DNA from: QHXW01 sp963768075
GTDB taxonomy: Bacteria > Acidobacteriota > Terriglobia > Bryobacterales > Bryobacteraceae
Direction: 5' to 3'
Assembly: GCA_963768075.1 (NCBI GenBank)
Contig: CAVYHD010000040.1
Location: 270,651-334,650 of the forward strand
DNA length: 64,000 nt
Under the pieces are notes generated by a model that saw only the letters and a program-made list of their open reading frames with translations, had not been told where the DNA came from and did not search any database. The position numbers and the translations under genes are program-made. This document shows positions 8,497 through 17,185 of the stretch, in pieces; the stretch's first letter is position 1, and every line of letters begins with the position of its first letter.

Positions 8497-9777
8497 TCAC
8501 TTTCGCGTGTGTATCCATTCTATCGCGGCGTCCACAACGGGATCTCGGCCGGCGAGGAGGGCCTCGCGCGTAAGCTTCACTTCTACATCGGGAATCACGC
8601 CCACGCCTTCGAGCGGCCGTCCGCCTTCGGATATATAGTCGGCGAGGGCGTGCTGGAAGCCATCGCCATTCGGCAGCCGGTCGATGGCCGATGGCAGCGC
8701 GGCGCCAGCCGTGCGGGTGCCAAACACGCGCGCGCGTCCCAGGTCCTTCATGCCACCGGCGAAAATCTCGGAAGTGGATGCCGAGCATCCATCCACCAGG
8801 AACGCCACGCGACCCGTAAAGGTGGGTAGACGCGGATTCACGGTGAACTTCAGCGGAGCTTGCCGCGTATGCATCGTGCCCAGCCGCTGATCGGGTTTAT
8901 CGATGAACCATCCCGCCATTCCCAGCGCCATAATTCCTAAGCCACCGGGATTCCCGCGGAGATCGATCATCACACCTGGGCTCGCGGCGTAAGACCTCAA
9001 CGTGTCACCGAACTCCGGCATCAAACGCGCCGGATCGAGAAACAGATTGAACGCGATGTAGCCGATGTCGCCCCCGAGTTTTCGCGACCGGAACCAGACA
9101 TGCATCGGCGGCAGATATCCAAAACGCGCGAGAGCGCCCGGAGGCTCGCTTCGCTCGATTTGCTTTGTGACGCGCCGGCCCGCGCCATCAATAAATTCCA
9201 CGCGGACCTCGGCGCCGGCCACACCGGAGAGCTTGGCCAGAACCGAGCGCGCGAGATGCAGTTCCTGCATCGTCGAGTTCCTATCCAGCTCCACGATTCT
9301 GTGAAGCGCCGGTGTGACCGGTGCGCCATCCACGCGCAGAATCTCCCAACCCGCATGCACATCCTGTTTTGCAGCCGATGAGCCATCGTCCACTGAGGTA
9401 ACGATGGCCTTCCCGTCGAGCACGCGCACGTCGAGCCCGGCGGTTGCCGTACCGCCGGCCGCATCGCGCTCGTCCAAATCGCCGTAGACATCAGCCGGAA
9501 TAATTCCGAAATGCGATTTGCCCAGGCGATCGATCATCTGGCGCATTACTTGACGTGCTTGCCCCATGGTTGAGGCGCGCTCGATCGCGGGCCGCAATTC
9601 GTCGTGGACCGCCGTCCAGTTGAGACCGCCGAACGTGGGATCCCAGTACTGATCGTGGATCGTGGACCAGATGAACTCGAAGGAATCGAGATTGAGCTGT
9701 TTCTGCCCGGTGGTTGCGTCCTGGGCACGGGCGATGGACGCGCACACGATCGCGACGGCAATGATCCGCAGAGTCAA
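8497..9777 (-). CDS. S41-family C-terminal-processing-type peptidase, secreted
   Basis: 426 residues with a signal peptide (RIIAVAIVCASIARA). A helical N-terminal segment is followed by a PDZ-like region (AGWEILRVDGAPVTPA, about 140-160) and the S41 core: IDLRGNPGGLG at 271-281 and a nucleophile region VDGCSASTSEIFAGG around Ser332-334. The usual downstream lysine is replaced by a GTRTAG motif, as in tricorn-like S41 members rather than classical CtpA. Translation probably begins at TTG 9777, because the hexamer TAGAAT ends exactly 6 nt before it and no Shine-Dalgarno is present, so the message is probably leaderless. First gene of the operon with the lipoprotein-sorting-like gene and mdh. 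Confidence 0.85.
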   Translation of the reverse strand: MTLRIIAVAIVCASIARAQDATTGQKQLNLDSFEFIWSTIHDQYWDPTFGGLNWTAVHDELRPAIERASTMGQARQVMRQMIDRLGKSHFGIIPADVYGDLDERDAAGGTATAGLDVRVLDGKAIVTSVDDGSSAAKQDVHAGWEILRVDGAPVTPALHRIVELDRNSTMQELHLARSVLAKLSGVAGAEVRVEFIDGAGRRVTKQIERSEPPGALARFGYLPPMHVWFRSRKLGGDIGYIAFNLFLDPARLMPEFGDTLRSYAASPGVMIDLRGNPGGLGIMALGMAGWFIDKPDQRLGTMHTRQAPLKFTVNPRLPTFTGRVAFLVDGCSASTSEIFAGGMKDLGRARVFGTRTAGAALPSAIDRLPNGDGFQHALADYISEGGRPLEGVGVIPDVEVKLTREALLAGRDPVVDAAIEWIHTRK

Positions 9778-9783
9778 TTTCCG

Positions 9784-9789
9784 ATTCTA
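9784..9789 (-). promoter_or_regulatory. -10 box abutting a TTG start (leaderless candidate)
   Basis: On the minus strand TAGAAT is followed by six bases and then the TTG start of the S41 peptidase, so the expected transcription start coincides with the start codon. No good -35 is evident. Confidence 0.5.
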
Positions 9790-9879
9790 CAATGCCCCGC
9801 CGAGAATCCACGCCCCCGGCAAATTTCTGAGAGTAAACCGCCCCGTGGACTACCGAAGTATTAGGAACAGGAGTAAAAG

Positions 9880-10329
9880 TTGACTATTCGCCCATCTTTT
9901 CCCGCGCTCGCGTTTTTCGCCGCAATTACGGGTTTCTGCCAGACGCAGCCGGCGGCCAAACCGGCTCCGGCTCCCAGGAGAGTAACCAAACCGGCGGCCA
10001 CTGCCCGTGGAGCGGCGAACCGTCTGGCGCCTTCCGACGTCCAAATCGAGAAAGACATTCGCGAGCGATTCGCGGCATCCAAAATCGGCGCCGATAAATT
10101 CGAGGTTCACGTACAGGGCGGACGAGCAACCATCACGGGCAAGACGGACGTGCTGCAGCACAAAGGCACGGCCACTCGAATGGCGCACTCCGCCGGCGCG
10201 ACCGATGTCGTGAATAAGATCGAGCCCAGCGAAGCGGCCAAGGAAAAGGCCGTCGCTAATCTCACCAAGGGCCGGCGACGCGCGCAGATCAAACGCAGCG
10301 AAACGGTGGCACGTTCCGAGCAGCGCTAG
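9880..10329 (+). CDS. Secreted BON-domain protein
   Basis: 149 residues. The start is TTG 9880, supported by AGGAG at 9868-9872 seven bases upstream and by the signal peptide that follows (FPALAFFAAITGFCQT). After a Pro/Ala/Lys-rich linker comes one BON domain (about 48-115: DVQIEKDIRERF, then VQGGRATITGKTDV and ATDVVNKIEPSE), a phospholipid-binding fold in periplasmic proteins such as OsmY. The tail is basic (KGRRRAQIKRSE). It is probably periplasmic and attached to the membrane surface. It stands alone, followed by 84 nt without a gene. Confidence 0.8.
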   Translation: MTIRPSFPALAFFAAITGFCQTQPAAKPAPAPRRVTKPAATARGAANRLAPSDVQIEKDIRERFAASKIGADKFEVHVQGGRATITGKTDVLQHKGTATRMAHSAGATDVVNKIEPSEAAKEKAVANLTKGRRRAQIKRSETVARSEQR

Positions 10330-10413
10330 GCATCATTCTCCCCCGGTTTTCGTTCTCATCCTGGCTCGATTCCGGGACCTGCCTTGGCAGGTACGATATC
10401 ATGAGCGAATGAG

Positions 10414-11370
10414 ATGGGCCTGATCGCCATTTCCGGACAACCCGGTTGCCGGTTCGAGGAAGTGGCGCGCATCACGGCGCACCGCCTGGAGTTCGAATTG
10501 GTCACCGCTTCCCGGGTCGCCACCCTGGTGGCCAAGGAGTTCGCGCCGATCGAGACAGTGCCCGACAAGGCCTATCTGGACCTGGTTGCGTCTATCGTGA
10601 CTCGTCTGGCCACTTCGCATCACCTGGTGATCTGCGGCGACGGCATCGAATTGCTCTCCAAACAGATACCCGGCATGCTCCGGGTGCACATCGTCGCGCC
10701 GGATTCGGTGCGTGTGGGCAACATCATGCTCGACGACCGCTTGGACCGCGCCGCGGCGCGGCAGTCGATCCGCGACTCTCGAAGACAAGCAGCGCGCTGA
10801 ACGCAAGCTGCGCTTCGGATTGTCGGGGCTGCCGGCCCACTTATTCGATCTGATTCTGAACGCCGAGCAACTCGACACTGAGCGTCTGGCCGACCTGATC
10901 GTCAACGCGGCTGCACTCCTCCGGTTTGATCGAGCGCGGTTTTCTCTCCGCGGCTGCCGAAGCGCAGCTTCAGTTCCGCTGCCGGTTACGCCTCTCGAAG
11001 CACGGCATCGTGCCGCCAGACAAGGTTGCGTTGCCACGCAAGTCTTTCGCCCATCCGAGCGAGCAAATTTTTGCCAACCTTTTGGATTTCTACCGCATCC
11101 CATGGGATTATGAGCCGCGCAGTTTTCCCATTCAATGGGATCGCGATGGCAAAGTCTCCGAGGCGTTTACGCCGGATTTCTATTTATCCGGAATTTGATC
11201 TGTACGTCGAGCTCACCACCATGAAACAGTCGCTGGTCACCAAAAAGAACCGTAAAGTGAAGCTACTGCGCGAGCTGTATCCTCATGTGAATATCCAGGT
11301 GTTTTATCAGAAGGACTTCGAGAACCTGATTTTCAAGTACGGGCTCGCAGAACGAACTGCCAAGGTATGA
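10414..11370 (+). pseudogene. Cytidylate kinase-like protein fused to a PD-(D/E)XK-like nuclease domain; three frameshifts in the sequence
   Basis: The protein is readable over ~315 residues in three frames. Part 1 (10414 to ~10780) starts with a kinase-like IAISGQPGCRFEEVA; the P-loop is degenerate (Arg in place of the Lys). Part 2 (~10780-10915) continues LEDKQRAERKLRFGL. Part 3 (~10920-11190) reads IERGFLSAAAEAQ to FYRIPWDYEPRSFP and PDFYL; the last part reads FDLYVELTTMKQSL to FENLIFKYGL. The C-terminal EAFTPDFYL...DLYVELTT pattern suggests a restriction-endonuclease-like fold. Each break is cured by removing one base (extra T near 10784, extra C near 10917, extra T near 11190), so the gene is probably intact in the organism. 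Its stop overlaps the hpt start as ATGA, implying coupling with purine salvage. Confidence 0.65.
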
Positions 11371-11915
11371 GTCCGGAATTACCCGCCGGTGTCGAGAAGA
11401 TCCTGTTTACCGGGGAGCAGATTGAAGAGCGCATCACGGCGCTCGCCGCCGAGATCTCGGACCATTACAAAGATAAGCACTTAAAACTCATTGGCGTGCT
11501 GAAGGGGTCCGTTTTCTTTCTGGCGGCGCTGGCCCGTCAGATGAGCATTCCGGTCAAGATCGACTTTCTAGCCATCTCCAGCTTCTCCAATAAGTCCGGG
11601 GCTCCGGGCCTGGTGCGCATCGCCAAGGATCTCGACGACAGTATCGAAGGGGAAGACGTACTGCTTGTCGAGGACATCGTAGACACCGGATTTACGTTGC
11701 GCTATCTGCTCCAAGCGCTCTCCAGCCGTGGGCCCAATTCGCTCGCCGTGTGCACCTTTCTCGACCGCAAATCGCGGCGCATAGTACAAGTGCCAGTGGA
11801 GTACCGGTGTTTCGAAATCCCGGATCATTTCGTGATCGGTTTTGGCCTCGACTACAATCAGCTCTATCGAAATTTGAATTATGTAGCTGTGCTGAAACCC
11901 GACCGTGCGGGATAA
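11367..11915 (+). CDS. hpt: Hypoxanthine phosphoribosyltransferase
   Basis: 182 residues, normal length. The PRPP-binding motif VEDIVDTGFT lies at 101-110 and LKGSVFFLAAL at 45-55, the two hallmarks of 6-oxopurine phosphoribosyltransferases, which convert hypoxanthine and guanine to IMP and GMP in the cytosol. The start ATG 11367 overlaps the stop of the upstream kinase/nuclease-like gene by ATGA, so the two are translationally coupled. A 7-bp inverted repeat (ACTACCT at 11917-11923, AGGTAGT at 11939-11945) directly follows the stop and may end transcription weakly; it has no T-run. Confidence 0.93.
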   Translation: MSPELPAGVEKILFTGEQIEERITALAAEISDHYKDKHLKLIGVLKGSVFFLAALARQMSIPVKIDFLAISSFSNKSGAPGLVRIAKDLDDSIEGEDVLLVEDIVDTGFTLRYLLQALSSRGPNSLAVCTFLDRKSRRIVQVPVEYRCFEIPDHFVIGFGLDYNQLYRNLNYVAVLKPDRAG

Positions 11916-11916
11916 C

Positions 11917-11945
11917 ACTACCTAACCCTACCGTAACCAGGTAGT
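11917..11945. repeat. 7-bp inverted repeat after hpt
   Basis: ACTACCT and AGGTAGT are perfect complements separated by 15 bases. The position, between the hpt stop and the promoter of the receiver gene, fits either a weak terminator or an operator. No T-tract follows. Confidence 0.35.
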
Positions 11946-11959
11946 AAACCAAAATTATC

Positions 11960-11988
11960 TTGAAACAAATGTGACTCGGGTCTACCTT
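11960..11988 (+). promoter_or_regulatory. Sigma-70-type promoter for the receiver-like gene
   Basis: TTGAAA at 11960-11965 and TACCTT at 11983-11988 are separated by exactly 17 bases. Transcription would begin near 11995, leaving a short leader that contains a GAAGGGA ribosome site before ATG 12012. Confidence 0.55.
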
Positions 11989-12011
11989 AGAGGTGAAGGG
12001 ACATTCGAGCT

Positions 12012-12410
12012 ATGGGAAACGGGATACTCTTCGTCTCTCCTCACCGCGAAGATGCGAGCGTTTTGTCGCACATGCTCGGTTCGCTTTCAGTTTGCATTGA
12101 ACATGTTGCGGACCTGAAGCACGCGCGCGGCAAGATGCTGGGCGCCGCGTATCCAGTCATCCTGACCGAAGCGAGTCTCCCAGATGGGACGTGGCTTGAC
12201 GTTCTCGATCTGGCTCGGCGGGTCACTCCCAATTCCGACGTGATTGTAACTGATCGCGACGCCGATGCGCGTTTCTGGGCCGAAGTGCTGAACCGGGGTG
12301 CTTACGATCTGATCGCGCAACCGTTCGCGGCCATTGAGGTGCAGCGCATCCTCGGCAACGCGTGCACGCATTCCTCCATATCACCAAAAGCCATTCGGGC
12401 TGCTGTCTAA
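12012..12410 (+). CDS. Standalone receiver-like protein with degenerate phosphorylation site
   Basis: 132 residues covering one response-regulator receiver fold and no output domain. The fold is recognisable from GILFVSPHREDASVLSHML at the N-terminus, the central beta strand YPVILTEASLPDG and the end GAYDLIAQPFAAIEV. The residue expected to be the phosphoacceptor Asp is Glu (VILTEAS), the acidic pair after strand 1 is replaced by SPHRED, and the conserved KP before helix 5 is QP. It is therefore unlikely to be phosphorylated and may act as a constitutive or protein-binding pseudo-receiver. It has its own promoter at 11960-11988 and is followed by convergent xerC. Confidence 0.7.
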   Translation: MGNGILFVSPHREDASVLSHMLGSLSVCIEHVADLKHARGKMLGAAYPVILTEASLPDGTWLDVLDLARRVTPNSDVIVTDRDADARFWAEVLNRGAYDLIAQPFAAIEVQRILGNACTHSSISPKAIRAAV

Positions 12411-12417
12411 AGTTAGC

Positions 12418-13316
12418 TTAAGCCTTGGGGTGGGCCTTGTCGTAGACCGCCATCAGGTCGGTCAGCGAGACCTGGGTGTACTTCTGCGTGGTGGACAGGC
12501 GCGCGTGGCCCAGCAATTCCTGAATGGCGCGCAGGTCGGCGCCATCGGCCAGCAGGTGGGTGGCGTAGGCGTGGCGGAAGCTGTGCGGGTGCAGCGACGG
12601 GTCGCCGGCGAAGCGTGGCGTAGAGCTTCACGATTCCGCGGAGACCGCGTCGCGTGAGGCGTGCGCCGCGGTGGTTGAGAAACACGGCGTTCTGGCCGCG
12701 CACTACGGCGCGGTCGGCGAGGTAGCGCTCCAGGGCCTCGGCGGCTTTGCCGGGCAGCGGAGCCTGGCGCTCCTTGCGGCCTTTGCCGCGCACGCGCAGC
12801 CAGCCCTCGGTGCGGTCCAGATCTTCCAGGTTCAATCCGGCCAGCTCGCTGACGCGCAGCCCGCAGCCGTAGAGGAGCTCGAAGATGGCGCGGTCGCGCA
12901 CCGGATGCGGGCGCTCCAGCTTGCCGGCAGCCACGCCGTCGACCAGCGCGTTGGCCTGCTCGGCGGTCATCACCTCGGGCAGCTTTTGGGGGCTTTGGGC
13001 GTGCGCAGCAGGCGCGCGGTGTTGATCTTCACCAGGCCCTCGCGCAGCAGGAAGGCGAAACAGACCGCGCACGGCGGCCAGCTTGCGGCGGATGCTGACG
13101 GCACGTGAGCTTCTGGCCGTAGAGCGACGCCAGCCACTCGCGGAGCAGCAGAACGATCGAGTTCGGGAGGGCGCCGGCGGCTCGGCGCCGGGCGGCGAGA
13201 GGAAATCGAGAAACTGGCTCAGATCGGAGCCGTAGGCCTCGATGGTATGGGGCGACGCGCCGACGCGCGTCAGCTCGTCCAGGTAGCGCTCGATCTGATG
13301 CGCTCAGCTCAGACAT
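12418..13316 (-). pseudogene. xerC: Tyrosine recombinase XerC, multiple frameshifts
   Basis: XerC/XerD recombinases resolve chromosome dimers at dif. The full protein can be followed in shifting frames: MSELS then HQIERYLDELTRVGASPHTIEAYG (split here by a frameshift) at the N-terminus, and all catalytic pieces in the C-terminal half: Arg in GLRVSELAG, Lys in GKGRKERQ, HSFRH, LGHARLS and the nucleophile Tyr in TTQKYTQ, ending at TAA 12418-12420. At least five frameshifts occur. One near 12990 is cured by adding an A to a run of four. Survival of every active-site residue argues for sequencing indels rather than decay. The start overlaps the end of trmFO, the order known from other bacteria. 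Confidence 0.75.
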
Positions 13317-14649
13317 GGGCGTGGAGCGGATTCGTCGCAGGTTCGCCTGCAGCGCGCGGCGGCAGACCTCGGCGTGGCGGGCTGCCTTATCGTGCCGCAG
13401 GCGGAGGCGGTGGCTTCGTCGAGCGGAGGCAACAGGTCGAAGGTGATATTGGCGGGCTGGTAGTTGCGCGGGTCGGCGCCCGAAACGTAGTGGCACAGCG
13501 AGCCGAGCGCCGTTTCGCGCGGAAGGCGGCCGCGGCTCGGGTGCCCGGCCAGCGCGGCTGCGTGCCGTCCGGCCACAAGCCCGTGGCGATGGATTCCACG
13601 TAGCCTTCGACGCCCGAAATCTGGCCCGCGAAGAAACATCGCGGCTGCGAGCGCAATTGCAGCGTGGGCGCGAGCAGCGCCGGCGCGTTGATGTAGGTGT
13701 TGCGGTGGATCTGGCCGAAGCGCAGAAACTCGGCGCTTTCGAGGCCCGGAATCAGGCGCAGAACGCGCGCCTGTTCGGCGAATTTCAGGTGATTCTGAAA
13801 GCCCACCAGGTTGAAACTGTCGGCGCGCAGGTTTTCCTGGCGCAAGCTGCACGACGGCGTAGGGGCGGCGGCCGGTGCGCGGATCGGTCAGGCCCACCGG
13901 CTTCATGGGGCCGAAGCGCAGAGTGTCGCGGCCGCGCCGCGCCAGCTCTTCGATGGGCAGGCAGGCTTCGAAATAGCGGCGTATCGTCTTCGGGGATGTG
14001 CGGCGGAAACGGCGTCGGCGCTGAGCAGCGCGTCGACGAAGCGGTCGTACTCGTCGCGATCGAACGGGCAGTTCAGATAGTCGTCGGTGCCGTCGATGGA
14101 TTTGCCGTAGCGCGAGGCCCAGAAGGCGATGGTCGATGTCCACTGTATCGGCGTCGACGATGGGGCTGATGCTGTCGTAGAAGAACAGGCGGCCGGAGCC
14201 GGTGAGGCGGGCGATGTCGGCGGCCAGCGCGTCGCTGGTGAGCGGGCCCGTGGCGACGATGGCGATGCCGGCTCGGGAATCGCGGCTGACTTCTTCGCGG
14301 CGCAGCTCGATGCAGCGGCTCGCCTTCGATGGCGGCGGTGACTTCGGCGGCGAAGACTTCGCGATCCACGGTGAGCGCATGGCCGCCGGGCACGCGCGCT
14401 TTGGCGGCGAGCGAAGCAGCAGCGAATCGAGGCGCCGCAGTTCCTCCTTGAGCAGCCAGGGCGCCGGTGGGTCCTGATCGGATTTCAGCGAGTTGCTGCA
14501 CACCAGCTCGGCCAGCCGGTCGGTGCGATGCGCCGGTGTCGACGAACGGGCCGCATTTCGTAGAGCACCGCGGGAAGGCGCGCGCGCGCGACTTGCCAGG
14601 CGGCTTCGGTGCCCGCCAGTCCGCCGCCGAGGATGTGGATGGGCAGCAA
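13304..14649 (-). pseudogene. trmFO: tRNA m5U54 methyltransferase TrmFO (folate/FAD-dependent), many frameshifts
   Basis: The N-terminus reads IHILGGGLAGTEAAWQVA, the FAD-binding signature of TrmFO, which methylates U54 of tRNA using methylenetetrahydrofolate. Later pieces are equally diagnostic: VCSNSLKSDQ, APWLLKEELRRLDSL, ALTVDREVFA, GPMKPVGL, RQENLRADSFNLVGF, FAGQISGVEGYVES and NYQPANITFDLLPP. These fragments lie in all three frames, so at least eight frameshifts are present in 1.35 kb. One near 13587 is cured by one extra G in a run of three. A TTG at 14649 is the likeliest start, with no clear ribosome site. The gene is followed by xerC, as in many bacteria. Confidence 0.75.
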
Positions 14650-14712
14650 GTATTATTTTAAGCTTCTATGGCTGGATCTGGCCGGGCACCTGCCACGACT
14701 CGAGCAGCAACC

Positions 14713-15888
14713 CTACTGTATCGAGAGCTTTGTCAGCGCCTCCAGGATCTCGGGGAGAGCTTCCTTGGCCGGAAGGCTGCCTTGCGCCATACGCGCGTTG
14801 CCGCCGCCGCGGCCGCCGGCCTGGGCCAGGAGTGGTTGCAGCGTTTTACCGGCGTCGATTCCGGAGTCCGGCGATGTCGCGAGTAACACAGAGGCTGGCT
14901 GGTCAATGGCGCCGATGAACACAGCTTGGGGTTGAGCGGTGAAGCTCTGAGCGAGCGGGCGCAGTTCGTCGAGGGTTCCTTTCGCGAGGCGGCGAACGGC
15001 AAGACGCAGCCCACCCTGGGCGGGCACGGTTGCGCCGTACAACTCACGGCCCTGGTAACTCGCCAGTTCGCCTTCCAGTTTGCGGCGGAGGCGGTCGCTT
15101 TCGCGGAGCGACTCGACCTGGGCGGCAGCCACTTGCGGGGTCTCCTCCAACGAAGTTGAATAGGTTTGCGCGATGCGGGCAAGGGTGTTGTAATCGGCGC
15201 GCGCGCGGCGCACAGCGCGGCCTCCGCAAAGGAACTCGACCCGCGTGGTGTTGCGGACCTTTTCGAGGCGGCGGATCAGAATCGGGCCGATCTCGCCGGT
15301 CAACCGTACATGAGTGCCGCCGCACGCGATACGGTCGAGACCTTGGATGGAGACGATGCGGAGAGTCCCGTCACGGTCTGAGGGCTTGCGCAAATCCACG
15401 GCTGCACCGGCTGCCTCGTAGGTCACCAGGATCGGACGGTTTTCCGAGACAGCTTCATTGGCCCGGCGCTCGGCGGCTATCACTTTTTCGAGATCGACCA
15501 AAGGCGTCTCGAGATCGAGGGTCGAGATTTCCTCGCCCAGGTGAAAGCTGCATGTCTCGATGCCAAACTGCTCGATGAAGACCGCGGACAGCAGATGCTG
15601 GCCGCTGTGTTGTTGCATGTGATCGAGGCGGCGCGGCCAGTCGATGAGGCAATCGGCGCCGGTCGAGTCAACAGGTGACGCGGTGCGGTGCGCGATGCGC
15701 TCGCCTTCATCGATGACGTCTACAACCGCTGTGCCGTTGATGGAGCCGGCGTCGTGCGGTTGGCCGCCGGAGGTCGGGTAGAACGCGGTGCGATCGAGAT
15801 ACAAGGTAGTGCCGTTGTCCGTCCGGTCGAGCACGCGGGCGTGAAATTCCCGCAAGTAGGAATCGTGGTAATACAGCCGTTCGGTCAT
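14713..15888 (-). CDS. Alanyl-tRNA editing protein AlaX-type with DHHA1 domain
   Basis: 391 residues from ATG 15888 (MTERLYYHDSYL, where AlaX-L and AlaRS-editing-like proteins begin). A longer upstream reading has no support. The zinc-binding editing site is complete: His90 and His94 in HMQQHSGQHLL, then Cys189 and His193 in CGGTH. The C-terminus carries a DHHA1-type domain with the AGGRGGGNARMAQG signature. Such proteins hydrolyse Ser- or Gly-tRNA-Ala in trans. The length with DHHA1 marks the AlaX-L class. It is transcribed divergently from the esterase gene, with only 31 nt between the two starts. Confidence 0.88.
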   Translation of the reverse strand: MTERLYYHDSYLREFHARVLDRTDNGTTLYLDRTAFYPTSGGQPHDAGSINGTAVVDVIDEGERIAHRTASPVDSTGADCLIDWPRRLDHMQQHSGQHLLSAVFIEQFGIETCSFHLGEEISTLDLETPLVDLEKVIAAERRANEAVSENRPILVTYEAAGAAVDLRKPSDRDGTLRIVSIQGLDRIACGGTHVRLTGEIGPILIRRLEKVRNTTRVEFLCGGRAVRRARADYNTLARIAQTYSTSLEETPQVAAAQVESLRESDRLRRKLEGELASYQGRELYGATVPAQGGLRLAVRRLAKGTLDELRPLAQSFTAQPQAVFIGAIDQPASVLLATSPDSGIDAGKTLQPLLAQAGGRGGGNARMAQGSLPAKEALPEILEALTKLSIQ

Positions 15889-15905
15889 GGGGGCCGCCAG
15901 TCCCT

Positions 15906-15911
15906 TATAAT
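15906..15911 (+). promoter_or_regulatory. Consensus -10 box TATAAT 8 nt before ATG (leaderless candidate)
   Basis: A perfect TATAAT lies 8 nt before ATG 15920. The expected start of transcription is at or within a base or two of the A of ATG, and no ribosome site fits in between. Confidence 0.55.
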
Positions 15912-15919
15912 ACTGAACC

Positions 15920-17185
15920 ATGCTGAAGAGATTCGGGTTTGCCGTGCTGGCTGTGTCGGCCACGTTTGCCGCCAGCGGGCCTACGGCACCGCAATTGATC
16001 GAGATGGCGCGCCAGCACTCGGCAGGCCTGGAAGAGGCCCTTCGTGCCACCCTCGGAGATGACAAAATCAAGAAAGGCACGGCGTTTTCGGGCGAAGGCC
16101 CGGAGTTCATTTTCGCTCTTGAGTCCGAAGCGCCGCCAGAGCTCTTTGTGGATGACCGGGCTGGATCCGCGATGAATCGAGTCGGGAAGACCAATCTGTG
16201 GTTCCAGACTGCAACCCTGCAGCCCGGAACGGTGCACGGGTTTTACTACACGGTGAATGGTGCGCGTACCGGCGGATCCACCGATGTTGCGGCATACGGA
16301 CCGGATTCCTATCCCAAGCCGGGCGTGCCGCAGGGAACGTTGTCGGACAAGATCGTCTACACCAGTAAAATCTACGGCGGCATGCAGAGCAACTACTGGA
16401 TCTACGTCCCCGCCCAATACGATGCAAATACACCGGCGGCGCTAATGGTGTGGCAGGACGGGCAGGGCCTGATCCAGAGGGACGGCGCCTCGCGAACGCT
16501 TACAGTTGTCGATAATCTGATTGCGCAGAAGAAGATTCCGGTCATGATTCAGGTGTTCATTGAACCGGGAACCATCGGCGAACAGAAACTGCGCAGTATT
16601 GAGTACGATACGGTTTCAGATCGCTACGCCCGCTTCCTGCGCGATGAGATTCTGGCTGAAGTTCAGGCCAGGTACAACATCCGGAAAGATGCGTATAGCC
16701 GCGGGATCGGCGGGATCTCCTCGGGAGGGATTTGCGCATTCAACGTGGCGTGGCAGCAAAACGACCAGTTCAGCCGTGTACTCTCGCACGTGGGCAGCTT
16801 CACGAGCATTCAATGGCATCACGATCAGCCCGATCCGCGAGACAACATTCTGGGAGGCAACGATTATCCGTTTCTTATCCGCAAGTCGCCCAAGCATAAC
16901 ATCCGCGCCTGGCTGCAGGATGGGTCCGAGGATCTGGAAAACGATCACGGAAGCTGGCCGCTGCAAAACATTCAAATGGTCAACTCGCTCAAGATGCGCG
17001 AGTACGATTTCCATTTCAGTTGGGGCGGGGGCTCGCATAACCCGGCACACGGCTATGCCGAGCTGCCCGAGGAGCTGACGTGGCTGTGGCGCGACTACGA
17101 TCCGGCTAAAACCGAACAGATTTACCTCATGGACCCGGCCGAGAAATCCAAGCCGATGTTCCGCGTCAAAATCTACAACCGCTGA
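15920..17185 (+). CDS. Secreted esterase of the enterochelin-esterase-like alpha/beta hydrolase family
   Basis: 421 residues with a signal peptide (KRFGFAVLAVSATFAASG). Residues ~30-130 look like the beta-sandwich E-set domain that precedes Fes-type esterases (FIFALESEAPPELFVDD, WFQTATLQPGTVHGFYY). The hydrolase domain follows (~150-400) with nucleophile motif GGISSGG and a late His in GGSHNPAHG that could complete the triad. In soil Acidobacteria such enzymes are mostly feruloyl or acetyl-sugar esterases rather than siderophore enzymes. Its TGA overlaps the ATG of the GH106 gene (TGATG at 17183-17187), so it is coupled to a rhamnosidase-like enzyme, which supports a plant-polysaccharide role (inference). 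Confidence 0.75.
   Translation: MLKRFGFAVLAVSATFAASGPTAPQLIEMARQHSAGLEEALRATLGDDKIKKGTAFSGEGPEFIFALESEAPPELFVDDRAGSAMNRVGKTNLWFQTATLQPGTVHGFYYTVNGARTGGSTDVAAYGPDSYPKPGVPQGTLSDKIVYTSKIYGGMQSNYWIYVPAQYDANTPAALMVWQDGQGLIQRDGASRTLTVVDNLIAQKKIPVMIQVFIEPGTIGEQKLRSIEYDTVSDRYARFLRDEILAEVQARYNIRKDAYSRGIGGISSGGICAFNVAWQQNDQFSRVLSHVGSFTSIQWHHDQPDPRDNILGGNDYPFLIRKSPKHNIRAWLQDGSEDLENDHGSWPLQNIQMVNSLKMREYDFHFSWGGGSHNPAHGYAELPEELTWLWRDYDPAKTEQIYLMDPAEKSKPMFRVKIYNR

Noticed and set aside
12418..14649. Recombinase next to a disrupted gene as evidence for an integron or phage
   Set aside because: The recombinase is the housekeeping XerC in its usual place after trmFO; no att sites or phage genes are present.
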